A DNA stretch of 64,000 bases from Bacteroidota bacterium. Lineage in GTDB: Bacteria > Bacteroidota > Bacteroidia > JAHEXY01. A program made the translations under genes and the position numbers. The DNA is taken from positions 62,001 to 126,000 of the forward strand of contig JAHEXY010000001.1 of NCBI GenBank assembly GCA_023251875.1, written 5' to 3'. Positions 34,541-42,956 of the stretch are shown here, in pieces (position 1 is the stretch's first letter; each line of letters opens with the position of its first letter). The notes beneath the pieces are model-generated. The model was not told where the DNA came from, ran no database searches, and saw only the letters and a program-made list of their open reading frames with translations.

Positions 34541-34610
34541 TGTTAGTTGATTGTTGTTAGTTGTTGATAAATACATTCACGAATAACTAACAACTAAAAA
34601 CTAACAACTA
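34541..34610. repeat. GTTAGTTGTT repeat with inverted copies before hemW
   Basis: The left part (34541-34566) contains GTTAGTTGATTG and GTTAGTTGTTG. The right part (34585-34610) contains AACTAACAACT twice, the reverse complement. The arms could form an imperfect hairpin ending 5 bases before the TTG start of hemW. Confidence 0.75.
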
Positions 34611-34615
34611 AACCT

Positions 34616-35749
34616 TTGGCCGGCATCTATATTCATATTCCCTTCTGCAAGCAAGCTTGTCATTATTGCGATTTTCATTTTTCTACATCCTTAAAAATGA
34701 AAGATCGTTTTTTAATTGCATTACTAAAAGAAATTGATGTTCAAAAAAATTATCTTGAACATGAAAATATTAAAACTATTTATTTTGGAGGAGGCACTCC
34801 CTCTCTTTTAACAAGTATTGAAATTAATAGCATTATTGATGCATTAAAAAAATACCATACTATAAGTGCAGATGTAGAAATTACACTCGAAGCCAATCCT
34901 GACGATCTAACTTTTCAAAAACTAGAAGAATTAAAACAATCTCCCCTTAATCGTTTAAGTATAGGCATACAATCTTTTTTTGATGAAGATCTCAAATGGA
35001 TGAATCGTGCACATCATGCCAAACAAGCCAAAGAATGTATTGTTCAGGCTCAGCAAATAGGGTTTAAAAATATTACCATCGATTTTATTTATGGCACTCC
35101 AACTTTAAGCGATAAAAATTGGCTTTTAAATTTAGAAACGGCATTTCATTTAAATGTGCCTCATATTTCTGCTTATTCTTTAACTGTTGAACCGAGAACT
35201 GCTTTAGCAGGTTTTGTGAAAAGTAAAAAATTAAAAGCTCCTGATGAAGAACAAGCTTCTCGTCAGTTCGAAATGCTTATGGAACAAATGGCGCTAAATA
35301 ATTTTAGCCATTATGAAATTTCAAATTTTGCGAAAGAGGGTTTTGTATCACAACATAATTCTTCTTATTGGAGAGGAGAAAAATATTTAGGTTTAGGTCC
35401 TTCAGCACATTCGTATAATCGGATTACCCGCCAATGGAATATTGCCAATAATGCTATTTATATAAAATCACTTGACGAGAATAAAAAAGCATTTGAAGAA
35501 GAACGTATTACTACCGCCAACCGTTTTAACGAATATTTACTTACTTCCTTAAGAACAATTTGGGGCTGTGATAGCGAATACATTAAAAAGTATTTTCCGG
35601 TAGCGTATTACGATCATTATATAAAACAATCACAAATCTATCTTCAACAAGGCTATATCCAACAACATCAAGCTATACTGACTTTAACCAATAAAGGAAA
35701 ACTATTGGCAGATAAGATCACCGCTGATTTGTTTTTTACTGAAATTTAA
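34616..35749 (+). CDS. hemW: Radical SAM heme chaperone HemW
   Basis: HemW-family proteins resemble oxygen-independent coproporphyrinogen oxidase but act in heme handling; they bind a 4Fe-4S cluster and SAM. The 377-residue protein starts MAGIYIHIPF with the cluster motif Cys11-x3-Cys15-x2-Cys18 (CKQACHYC). FGGGTPSLL and the C-terminal HemN-type domain (GLGPSAHSY) follow. The start codon is TTG (34616); no ATG fits before the Cys motif, and the resulting N terminus matches the family exactly. The 75 bases upstream are a repeat, so any promoter must lie in or before it. Confidence 0.9.
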   Translation: MAGIYIHIPFCKQACHYCDFHFSTSLKMKDRFLIALLKEIDVQKNYLEHENIKTIYFGGGTPSLLTSIEINSIIDALKKYHTISADVEITLEANPDDLTFQKLEELKQSPLNRLSIGIQSFFDEDLKWMNRAHHAKQAKECIVQAQQIGFKNITIDFIYGTPTLSDKNWLLNLETAFHLNVPHISAYSLTVEPRTALAGFVKSKKLKAPDEEQASRQFEMLMEQMALNNFSHYEISNFAKEGFVSQHNSSYWRGEKYLGLGPSAHSYNRITRQWNIANNAIYIKSLDENKKAFEEERITTANRFNEYLLTSLRTIWGCDSEYIKKYFPVAYYDHYIKQSQIYLQQGYIQQHQAILTLTNKGKLLADKITADLFFTEI

Positions 35750-35912
35750 AAGCATTCAAATCTTTGTGATAATTTGTGCCATTCGTATCTACTGAATTTA
35801 GGGTTAAGTCCTAAAATCGTTAATAAATCAAAAAATAGCTTTATTGCTACCATACATTTTTATTGGGATATTGTATCTTAGCGCAAGTAGAATCATTAAT
35901 ATATTTTGTTAA

Positions 35913-37562
35913 ATGAACGAAAATAAAGACAGATATAGAATATACCATCCACTCATTATTGCAAGTGTACTCGTTATAGGCATTTTAATTGGAGCCTACC
36001 TAAGTGTTGTTACGGGAGCTTGGCTAGGGCGAACAGAGATTGGAATGGGTAAAAAAATATTCCCCTTGCGTGTACCTGAAATTGGCCATTTCAATAAACT
36101 CAATGAAATTATTAATTATATAGATGAATATTATGTTGATACAGTTGATAGAAGTAAGCTCGAAGATAAAGCCATTGATGCTATTTTTCAAGAATTAGAC
36201 CCCCACTCTGCCTATATTCCTCCCAGCGATTTGCAAGCCGTTAATGAATCTTTAGAAGGCAATTTTGAAGGTATTGGTATTGAATTTAATATTAGAAACG
36301 ATAGTATTGTTGTTATTTCTGCTATTTCGGGAGGGCCTTCTGAAGCATTAGGCATACAAGCGGGAGATCGCATTGTAATGATAGACGGAGATGTTGTTGC
36401 CGGCAAGGGAATTGTGAGTAAAGATGTAATCAGTAAACTTAGAGGAAAAAAAGGAACTAAAGTAACCGTTCAAATTTTTAGAAGAAATACTAAAGATCTT
36501 TTAAAATATATTATTACCCGTGATAAAATTCCGGTTTATAGCATTGATGCTTCGTATATGGTAAATGATAGCATTGGCTATATAAAAGTGAATCGCTTTG
36601 CCGAAACAACTTATGAGGAATATTTACAAGCATTCGATTCATTAAGTAAAAGAGGCATGACGAGAATGATTCTCGATTTAAGAGGCAATCCTGGAGGGTA
36701 TTTAAATCAAGCCAAAGATTTAGCCGATGAATTTTTAAGCGATGGCAAAGTAATTGTATTTACCGAAGGCCGTGCAAGACCTAAAAAAATATACAAAGCC
36801 ACTTCAAAAGGAGGTTTTGAAAATAAAGATATGGTTGTACTCATAGATGAAGGCTCTGCATCGGCAAGTGAAATTGTATCGGGTGCCATACAAGATAACG
36901 ATAGGGCTTTGATTGTGGGCAGACGTTCATTTGGAAAAGGCTTGGTGCAAGAACAAGCGGATATGCCCGATGGCTCAGCCTTGCGCCTAACCATTGCAAG
37001 GTATTATACTCCAACAGGCAGATGCATACAACGATCGTATGAAGAAGGAAAAGAGGCTTATTATAATGACATTACTGAACGCTTTAAAGATGGAGAAATG
37101 CAGGATAAAGACAGTATTCATTTTCCTGATTCGTTAAAATTTACTACTCCAAAAGGAAAAGTTGTGTATGGAGGAGGGGGCATTATGCCGGATGTATATG
37201 TGCCCATTGACACATCTGAAAACACAGAATATTTAACAGATTTATTTATTAATGGAGTAGTAAGTCAATTTTCATTTGAATATGCTGATAAGCATAGAGC
37301 TGAGCTTTCAAAGTTTGCTGATGCAAAAAAATACGATAAAAACTTTAATATTGACGACAAACTTTTTAATGATTTTATTACCTATGCTGAAGGCAATAAG
37401 GTGAAGAAAAATCCAAAAGAAATTAAGCGTTCTGAACGATTGATCAAATACCAATTAAAATCTCAAATAGCTCGTAATATCTGGAATAATGATGGCTATT
37501 ATTTGGTGATACATCATATTGACGATACTTTTCAAAAAGGATTAGAATTGTTAGAGAAATAA
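35913..37562 (+). CDS. S41-family C-terminal processing peptidase
   Basis: A CtpA/Prc-like periplasmic protease of 549 residues. The N-terminal membrane anchor covers about residues 13-38, followed by a helical segment, a PDZ domain (about 113-200; GIGIEFNI, GIQAGDRIVMIDG) and the catalytic S41 domain. By alignment with the Tsp spacing, the catalytic dyad is Ser317 (in GSASASEI) and Lys342 (in SFGKG), with Asp328 nearby. The C-terminal ~170 residues are a family-specific extension. Such enzymes trim lipoproteins and cell-wall hydrolases. A TATCTTAG box ~30 bases before the start resembles a weak -7 element. Confidence 0.92.
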   Translation: MNENKDRYRIYHPLIIASVLVIGILIGAYLSVVTGAWLGRTEIGMGKKIFPLRVPEIGHFNKLNEIINYIDEYYVDTVDRSKLEDKAIDAIFQELDPHSAYIPPSDLQAVNESLEGNFEGIGIEFNIRNDSIVVISAISGGPSEALGIQAGDRIVMIDGDVVAGKGIVSKDVISKLRGKKGTKVTVQIFRRNTKDLLKYIITRDKIPVYSIDASYMVNDSIGYIKVNRFAETTYEEYLQAFDSLSKRGMTRMILDLRGNPGGYLNQAKDLADEFLSDGKVIVFTEGRARPKKIYKATSKGGFENKDMVVLIDEGSASASEIVSGAIQDNDRALIVGRRSFGKGLVQEQADMPDGSALRLTIARYYTPTGRCIQRSYEEGKEAYYNDITERFKDGEMQDKDSIHFPDSLKFTTPKGKVVYGGGGIMPDVYVPIDTSENTEYLTDLFINGVVSQFSFEYADKHRAELSKFADAKKYDKNFNIDDKLFNDFITYAEGNKVKKNPKEIKRSERLIKYQLKSQIARNIWNNDGYYLVIHHIDDTFQKGLELLEK

Positions 37563-37673
37563 AAATTAAAGAAATTCTTTATTTAAAGTTTAATGGTTAT
37601 TCGCTCTCGGGGAGAAGTATGAGATAGGTTATAAGACAAAGACCCTTAATGTACTCTAATTTGTAATAAATAA

Positions 37674-37736
37674 GATAGTTTTTATTCTATCGTATTATTC
37701 AATACCAGCTATCGATTTTCTTATACCAACTATCGA
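37674..37736 (+). promoter_or_regulatory. Phased CTATCG sites upstream of the superoxide dismutase gene
   Basis: CTATCG occurs at 37687, 37709 and 37730, i.e. at 22 and 21 bp steps (two helical turns). The last two are within 14-mers ATACCAGCTATCGA and ATACCAACTATCGA. The first is also half of a dyad GATAG-N8-CTATC (37674-37691). Position just upstream of the promoter fits an activator or repressor site. Confidence 0.5.
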
Positions 37737-37764
37737 ACTTCCATAGTAAATAAGTTAAATTCTG

Positions 37765-37772
37765 TATATTTG
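37765..37772 (+). promoter_or_regulatory. -7 box (TATATTTG) of the superoxide dismutase gene
   Basis: TATATTTG matches the TAnnTTTG box perfectly and is followed by C, as is common. The start codon lies 37 bases downstream. The distal TTTG element is not clear. Confidence 0.5.
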
Positions 37773-37808
37773 CATAATATTTTATTATTAATCTTAAACC
37801 TATAAATC

Positions 37809-38432
37809 ATGGCTTTTGAATTACCAAAATTAACTTATGCGTATAATGCGCTTGAGCCACATATTGATGCTCGCACAATGGAAATACACCACACCAAGCA
37901 CCATGCAGCATACACTACCAATTTAAACAATGCTATTGCAGGTACAGAAATGGAAAAAATGACCATTGAAGAAATTTGCAAAAACATATCAAAATACCCA
38001 ATGCCGGTTCGTAATAATGGTGGAGGCTTTTATAATCACAATTTATTCTGGACAATCTTAGCTCCTAATGCAGGTGGCACACCAACAGGTATTGTTGCAG
38101 ATGCTATTAATGCTACTTGGGGTTCTTGGGATAAGTTTAAAGAAGAATTTGCAAAAGCAGCCACTACTCGTTTTGGATCAGGCTGGGCATGGCTTTCAGT
38201 TGCAAACGGTAAATTAGTTATTTCTTCTACTCCTAATCAAGATAACCCTTTAATGGATGTTGCTGAAGTAAAAGGCACACCAATTCTAGGATTAGATGTT
38301 TGGGAACATGCTTATTATTTAAATTATCAAAACAGAAGACCGGATTATATCAATTCATTTTGGAATGTTGTAAACTGGAATGCTGTAACCAAATATTACG
38401 AAACAGCAATGAATTTAAAGGCTGTTGCTTAA
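37809..38432 (+). CDS. sodA: Superoxide dismutase, Fe/Mn family (Mn-type residues)
   Basis: A cytosolic enzyme that dismutates superoxide to oxygen and hydrogen peroxide. The 207-residue protein has all four metal ligands: His27 ([11 protein letters not shown]), a His in [10 protein letters not shown], and Asp and His in [14 protein letters not shown]. The glycine in [11 protein letters not shown] and the glutamine in TPNQDNPLM are the residues that usually mark the manganese or cambialistic type, so the symbol sodA is used with reserve. Phased CTATCG sites and a TATATTTG box upstream, and a strong terminator downstream, make this a single-gene unit. Confidence 0.95.
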   Translation: MAFELPKLTYAYNALEPHIDARTMEIHHTKHHAAYTTNLNNAIAGTEMEKMTIEEICKNISKYPMPVRNNGGGFYNHNLFWTILAPNAGGTPTGIVADAINATWGSWDKFKEEFAKAATTRFGSGWAWLSVANGKLVISSTPNQDNPLMDVAEVKGTPILGLDVWEHAYYLNYQNRRPDYINSFWNVVNWNAVTKYYETAMNLKAVA

Positions 38433-38440
38433 ATTTTTTA

Positions 38441-38471
38441 AAAGTCCTGTCCTAAAAAGCAGGACTTTTTT
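38441..38471 (+). terminator. Rho-independent terminator after the superoxide dismutase gene
   Basis: AAAGTCCTG (38441-38449) and CAGGACTTT (38460-38468) form a 9-bp perfect stem with a 10-base loop, followed by a T run. It lies 9 bases after the stop codon. Confidence 0.9.
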
Positions 38472-38500
38472 ATTATCCATAATATCTAAAAACTTTATAA

Positions 38501-38529
38501 CCTTGAACTTTCAAACTTTAAACTAAAAG
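38501..38529. repeat. AACTTT-rich spacer repeat, copy 3 (before fbp)
   Basis: CCTTGAACTTTCAAACTTTA and the following AACTAAAAG match the block before yebC almost base for base. It ends directly at the fbp start codon. Confidence 0.8.
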
Positions 38530-38530
38530 T

Positions 38531-39565
38531 ATGGCAGAATTTAAAAAAGAAATTGTTACACTCTCTGAATTTATTATTCAACGTCAGGCCGATTTTAATT
38601 ATGCAAAAGGAGAGCTTTCTCGTATTCTTCGTCAAATTGCATTTGCTGCAAAATTGGTAAATAGAGAAGTAAACAAAGCAGGCTTGGTTGATATTTTAGG
38701 TGCAGTTGGTTCTACAAATGTGCAAGGAGAAACCGTTCAAAAATTAGATGAGTTTGCCAATACTAAATTTATTGAAGCATTAATTTCCGGTGGAGAATGT
38801 GCCGGTGTTGCTTCTGAAGAAAACGAAGAATTTATTCCTATCAATACAGATTTAAATTCAAATGCAAAATATGTTGTGATGATTGATCCTTTAGATGGAT
38901 CTTCAAACATTGATGTAAATGTTTCTATAGGAACTATTTTTGCAGTGTACAGAAGAGTTACAACTTCAGGCTCTGTAACAGAAGCTGATTTTCTTCAACC
39001 CGGGACCAAGCAAGTAGCTGCCGGTTATGTTATTTATGGTTCATCAACCATGCTTGTATATACTACGGGTAATGGATTAAATGGTTTTACACTTGACCCA
39101 TCAATTGGAGAATTTTGTCTCTCTCATCCTGATATGAAAACCCCAAGTACAGGAAAAGTATATTCCGTAAATCAAGGTAATTTCTTACATTTTCCACAAG
39201 GCATTAAAGATTATATTAAGTGGTGCCAAGAAATTGACAAATCTACAAAACGTCCTTATTCATTACGTTATATTGGCTCAGCCGTTGCTGATTTTCATCG
39301 CAATATATTAACAGGCGGAATATTTTTATATCCTGCCACAACAACAGCTCCTAAAGGAAAACTTCGTTTACTTTATGAATGTAATCCATTAGCTTTTATA
39401 ATTGAACAAGCGGGTGGCAAAGCAACAACAGGTACGCAACGTATTTTAGAAGTTATGCCTGAAAAATTACACCAACGTGTTCCGCTTATTTTAGGTTCTT
39501 CTGAAATGGTTGATTTAGCTGTGAAGTTTTATAAGGAACATGAAGAAAAAGTGGCGCAAGTATAG
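38531..39565 (+). CDS. fbp: Fructose-1,6-bisphosphatase class I
   Basis: Fbp removes the 1-phosphate of fructose 1,6-bisphosphate in gluconeogenesis. The 344-residue protein carries the metal-binding and catalytic motifs [25 protein letters not shown] and the C-terminal [21 protein letters not shown], all typical of the class I enzyme. The length is normal. It is followed 11 bases later by mfd, so the two may be co-transcribed. The start codon directly follows a repeat shared with yebC, so the ribosome-binding region is entirely repeat-derived. Confidence 0.97.
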   Translation: MAEFKKEIVTLSEFIIQRQADFNYAKGELSRILRQIAFAAKLVNREVNKAGLVDILGAVGSTNVQGETVQKLDEFANTKFIEALISGGECAGVASEENEEFIPINTDLNSNAKYVVMIDPLDGSSNIDVNVSIGTIFAVYRRVTTSGSVTEADFLQPGTKQVAAGYVIYGSSTMLVYTTGNGLNGFTLDPSIGEFCLSHPDMKTPSTGKVYSVNQGNFLHFPQGIKDYIKWCQEIDKSTKRPYSLRYIGSAVADFHRNILTGGIFLYPATTTAPKGKLRLLYECNPLAFIIEQAGGKATTGTQRILEVMPEKLHQRVPLILGSSEMVDLAVKFYKEHEEKVAQV

Positions 39566-39576
39566 AGAAAACGTAA

Positions 39577-42500
39577 ATGCACACCACCAATATATTTGAT
39601 TTTTATTCTACTCATTCCATTAAGCAGATTAGTTCTGTTTTAAATTCGGATTCAAAAAACATTCACCTTAAAGGATTATCGGGTTCCATTTCTTCTGTTA
39701 TTATTTCATCTTTATTTAAAGAACATGCTCAACCTTTTTTAATTATTCTTGATGATAGAGAAACAGCTGCTTATTTTTTAAACGATCTTGAAAATTTATT
39801 GGGTCAGCAATACGTGATGTTTTTTCCTGCATCATATAAAAATGCTTTTCAGCATGATCAAATTGATAACATGAATGTGCTATTACGTTCTGAAGTCCTT
39901 AATAAAATAATTTCACATGGTAATAAATTTGTTGTAGTTACCTATCCTGAAGCATTATTGGAAAAAGTAGTTACAAAGAAAGAATTATCGCAAAATACCA
40001 TTCACATAAAAGTTGGAGAAAAAATTGCAATAGATGATTTAACCAATTTTCTTTTTGATATGGCTTTTGAAAGAAAAGATTTTGTGTACGAGCCCGGGCA
40101 ATTTTCAGTTAGAGGAGGAATTATTGATGTGTATTCATTTTCAAATGAACATCCTTATCGTATTGAGTTTTTCGAAAATGAAATAGAGTCCATTCGTTCA
40201 TTTGACCCCAGCACCCAGCTTTCAATAGAAAAATATGATCGAATAGATCTTACGCCCAATACCAATGAAAAAGCCTTGTTCGAAAAACGAGAATCATTTT
40301 TAGAGTACTTATCTAAAGATTATAAAATTTGGTGTAATGATATTGAAAACGCAAGAGAAATTATCAATAGAGAATTTGAAAAATCAGAAACAGCATATCA
40401 AAAAAGTACCGCGGTAATCAAACAACTGCCCCCAATAGAAACTTGCATTAATGGGAATGTATTTATCGAGCAGTTACAACAATTCAAAATTGTGGAGTTT
40501 GGTAAAAAATCTTACTTAACTAAAAATTATGGCACCGAAGGTTCAGATAGCCTCCCCTCTCCTTTCGGAAGAGGGGCTAGGGGTGAGGGCCTAGAATTCT
40601 CTTCGTCCCCACAACCACCCTTTCACAAAAATTTTAAGTTATTAGCAGAAAATATTGCCGCCAATGCAAAAAATGGCTATCAAAATATTATTCTTGCCAG
40701 CAACGAAAAACAAGCAGATAGAATTAGAAAAATATTTGATGATATTAACCCTGAATTGCCTTTTATAGTCATTCAATTAACCCTTCATGAAGGTTTTGTT
40801 GATCATCAAAATAAAATTACTTGCTATACCGATCATCAAATTTTTGATCGTTACCACCGCTTTAAACTAAGAGATGGTTTTAAAAATCATGAAGCATTAA
40901 CATTAAAAGAATTACAAGGTTTACAGCCAGGCGATTTTGTTACGCATATTGATCATGGCGTTGGGCGTTTTGATGGATTAGAAATATTAAACATAAGCGG
41001 AAAGCCACAAGAAGCAATTAGATTAATTTATAGAGATAGCGATATATTGTATGTAAGTATTCATTCCATTCATCGTATTTCAAAATTTTCAGGCCAAGAA
41101 GGAGTTGCACCTAAACTTAGCAAATTAGGCTCCCCTGCATGGGCAACACTTAAACAAAAAACAAAAAGTAAAGTAAAAGATATTGCCAAAGATTTAATCA
41201 AGTTATATGCACAACGCAAATCTTCCCCTGGTTTTCAGTTTTCTGCTGATACGTATTTACAAAATGAATTAGAGGCTTCTTTTATTTATGAGGATACTCC
41301 TGATCAATACAAAGCTACTGTTGATGCAAAGAAAGATATGGAATCTCCACAGCCTATGGATAGATTGGTTTGTGGTGATGTAGGTTTTGGAAAAACAGAA
41401 ATTGCTATTCGTGCAGCATTTAAAGCAGTAACAGATAGTAAGCAAGTAGGTGTATTGGTTCCAACCACTATTTTAGCTTTACAACATTATCAAACTTTTT
41501 CTGAACGCTTAAAAGATTTCCCTTGTAAGGTTGATTACATCAATCGTTTTAAATCGGCCAAAGAACAAAAAGTTGCGCTAGAAAAATTAGAGAAAGGAGA
41601 AATAGATATTTTAATTGGTACACATCGTTTAATTAGTGCCGATGTTAAGTTTAAAGATTTAGGTTTGCTTATTGTTGATGAAGAACAAAAATTTGGTGTA
41701 GCCGCAAAAGAAAAATTAAAAGCCATAAAAGTAAATGTAGATACGCTAACCCTTACCGCTACTCCCATACCAAGAACCTTGCAATTCTCTATGCTTGGCG
41801 CAAGAGATCTATCTATTATTAATACGCCTCCACCCAATCGCTTTCCCGTAGAAACACAATTGCATGTACTCAATGATGAGATTTTACGTGATGCCATTTA
41901 TTATGAAGTTTCTAGGGGTGGGCAAGTATTTTTTGTGCACAACAGAATTAATAATTTAAAAGATATTGCAGGCTTAATTCAACGCCTTTGCCCGGAAGTA
42001 AAAATTGCAACTGCGCACGGACAAATGGACGGTAAAGAATTAGAAGAAGTAATGCTTAATTTTATTGAAGGCAATTATGATATTTTGGTTTCAACTTCTA
42101 TTATTGAAGCTGGATTAGATATTTCAAATGCCAATACTATTATTATAAATAATGCACATCAATTTGGTTTAAGCGATTTGCATCAATTGCGTGGTCGTGT
42201 GGGGCGTTCGAACAAAAAAGCATTTTGTTATTTATTTTCTCCTCCGGTTTCAACATTAACTGCCGAAGCAAGGAAAAGATTAAAAACCATTGAAGAATTT
42301 TCAGATCTAGGAAGCGGTTTTAACATTGCCATGCGCGATATGGATATACGTGGCGCAGGTAATTTATTGGGAGGAGAACAAAGTGGATTCATCAATGAAA
42401 TTGGTTTTGAAACCTATCAGCGTATTTTAGAAGAGGCCATGACTGAATTAAAGGAAAATGAGTTTAAAGATTTATTTAAAGATCAATTGGCTCAAAAAAG

Positions 42501-42954
42501 AGATTTTGTAAGCGATTGCCAAATTGATACCGATCTCGAAATTTTAATTCCGAATAATTATATAACCATATCATCAGAGCGATTGTATATATACAAAGAA
42601 ATTGATGATATAGAAACTGAAGAAAAATTAAAAGAATACGAAATAAAATTGATTGATCGTTTTGGCCCAATTCCAACTTCATTAAAAGAACTCTTTAATG
42701 TTGTTCGTTTACGTTGGCTTGCAAAACATCTAGGCATCGAAAAAATTGTTTTAAAAGGAGGCAGAATGATTTGCTATTTCGTGAGCAATCCCCAGTCGGA
42801 ATATTATCAATCAGAAATTTTTAATCAAGTTTTGCAATATGTGCAAAAGCACCAACACCGCTGTAAAATGAAAGAAGTAAACGGAAAATTATCTCTTTCG
42901 TTTGGTTTAATAGGAGAAACAATGGATGTACTCAATATTTTAAACGCTATATAA
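39577..42954 (+). CDS. mfd: Transcription-repair coupling factor
   Basis: Mfd is a DNA translocase that removes stalled RNA polymerase and recruits the UvrABC system. The 1125-residue protein has a UvrB-like N terminus (FVYEPGQFSVRGGIIDVYSF), the polymerase-interaction domain (GDFVTHIDHGVGRFDGLEI), RecG-like helicase motifs (Walker A CGDVGFGKTEIA, DEEQ box, TATPIPRTL, GLDISNANT, QLRGRVGRS) and a C-terminal TRCF domain. Residues ~326-340 (SLPSPFGRGARGEG) are the translation of a GC-rich palindromic repeat inserted in frame near the end of the UvrB-like module, a region that varies between species. The insertion leaves the reading frame and all motifs intact. Confidence 0.97.
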   Translation: MHTTNIFDFYSTHSIKQISSVLNSDSKNIHLKGLSGSISSVIISSLFKEHAQPFLIILDDRETAAYFLNDLENLLGQQYVMFFPASYKNAFQHDQIDNMNVLLRSEVLNKIISHGNKFVVVTYPEALLEKVVTKKELSQNTIHIKVGEKIAIDDLTNFLFDMAFERKDFVYEPGQFSVRGGIIDVYSFSNEHPYRIEFFENEIESIRSFDPSTQLSIEKYDRIDLTPNTNEKALFEKRESFLEYLSKDYKIWCNDIENAREIINREFEKSETAYQKSTAVIKQLPPIETCINGNVFIEQLQQFKIVEFGKKSYLTKNYGTEGSDSLPSPFGRGARGEGLEFSSSPQPPFHKNFKLLAENIAANAKNGYQNIILASNEKQADRIRKIFDDINPELPFIVIQLTLHEGFVDHQNKITCYTDHQIFDRYHRFKLRDGFKNHEALTLKELQGLQPGDFVTHIDHGVGRFDGLEILNISGKPQEAIRLIYRDSDILYVSIHSIHRISKFSGQEGVAPKLSKLGSPAWATLKQKTKSKVKDIAKDLIKLYAQRKSSPGFQFSADTYLQNELEASFIYEDTPDQYKATVDAKKDMESPQPMDRLVCGDVGFGKTEIAIRAAFKAVTDSKQVGVLVPTTILALQHYQTFSERLKDFPCKVDYINRFKSAKEQKVALEKLEKGEIDILIGTHRLISADVKFKDLGLLIVDEEQKFGVAAKEKLKAIKVNVDTLTLTATPIPRTLQFSMLGARDLSIINTPPPNRFPVETQLHVLNDEILRDAIYYEVSRGGQVFFVHNRINNLKDIAGLIQRLCPEVKIATAHGQMDGKELEEVMLNFIEGNYDILVSTSIIEAGLDISNANTIIINNAHQFGLSDLHQLRGRVGRSNKKAFCYLFSPPVSTLTAEARKRLKTIEEFSDLGSGFNIAMRDMDIRGAGNLLGGEQSGFINEIGFETYQRILEEAMTELKENEFKDLFKDQLAQKRDFVSDCQIDTDLEILIPNNYITISSERLYIYKEIDDIETEEKLKEYEIKLIDRFGPIPTSLKELFNVVRLRWLAKHLGIEKIVLKGGRMICYFVSNPQSEYYQSEIFNQVLQYVQKHQHRCKMKEVNGKLSLSFGLIGETMDVLNILNAI
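40551..40590. repeat. GC-rich palindromic repeat inside mfd
   Basis: The stem CCCCTCT (40554-40560) pairs with AGAGGGG (40570-40576), followed by the tail CTAGGGGTGAGGG. This is the reverse orientation of the copy after deoC. It is translated in frame as SLPSPFGRGARGEG. Confidence 0.85.
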
Positions 42955-42956
42955 AC

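Noticed and set aside
37563-37673. Possible riboswitch or small RNA in the gap before the superoxide dismutase gene
   Set aside because: No conserved fold or terminator-antiterminator pair could be recognised; only phased short sites further downstream are supported.
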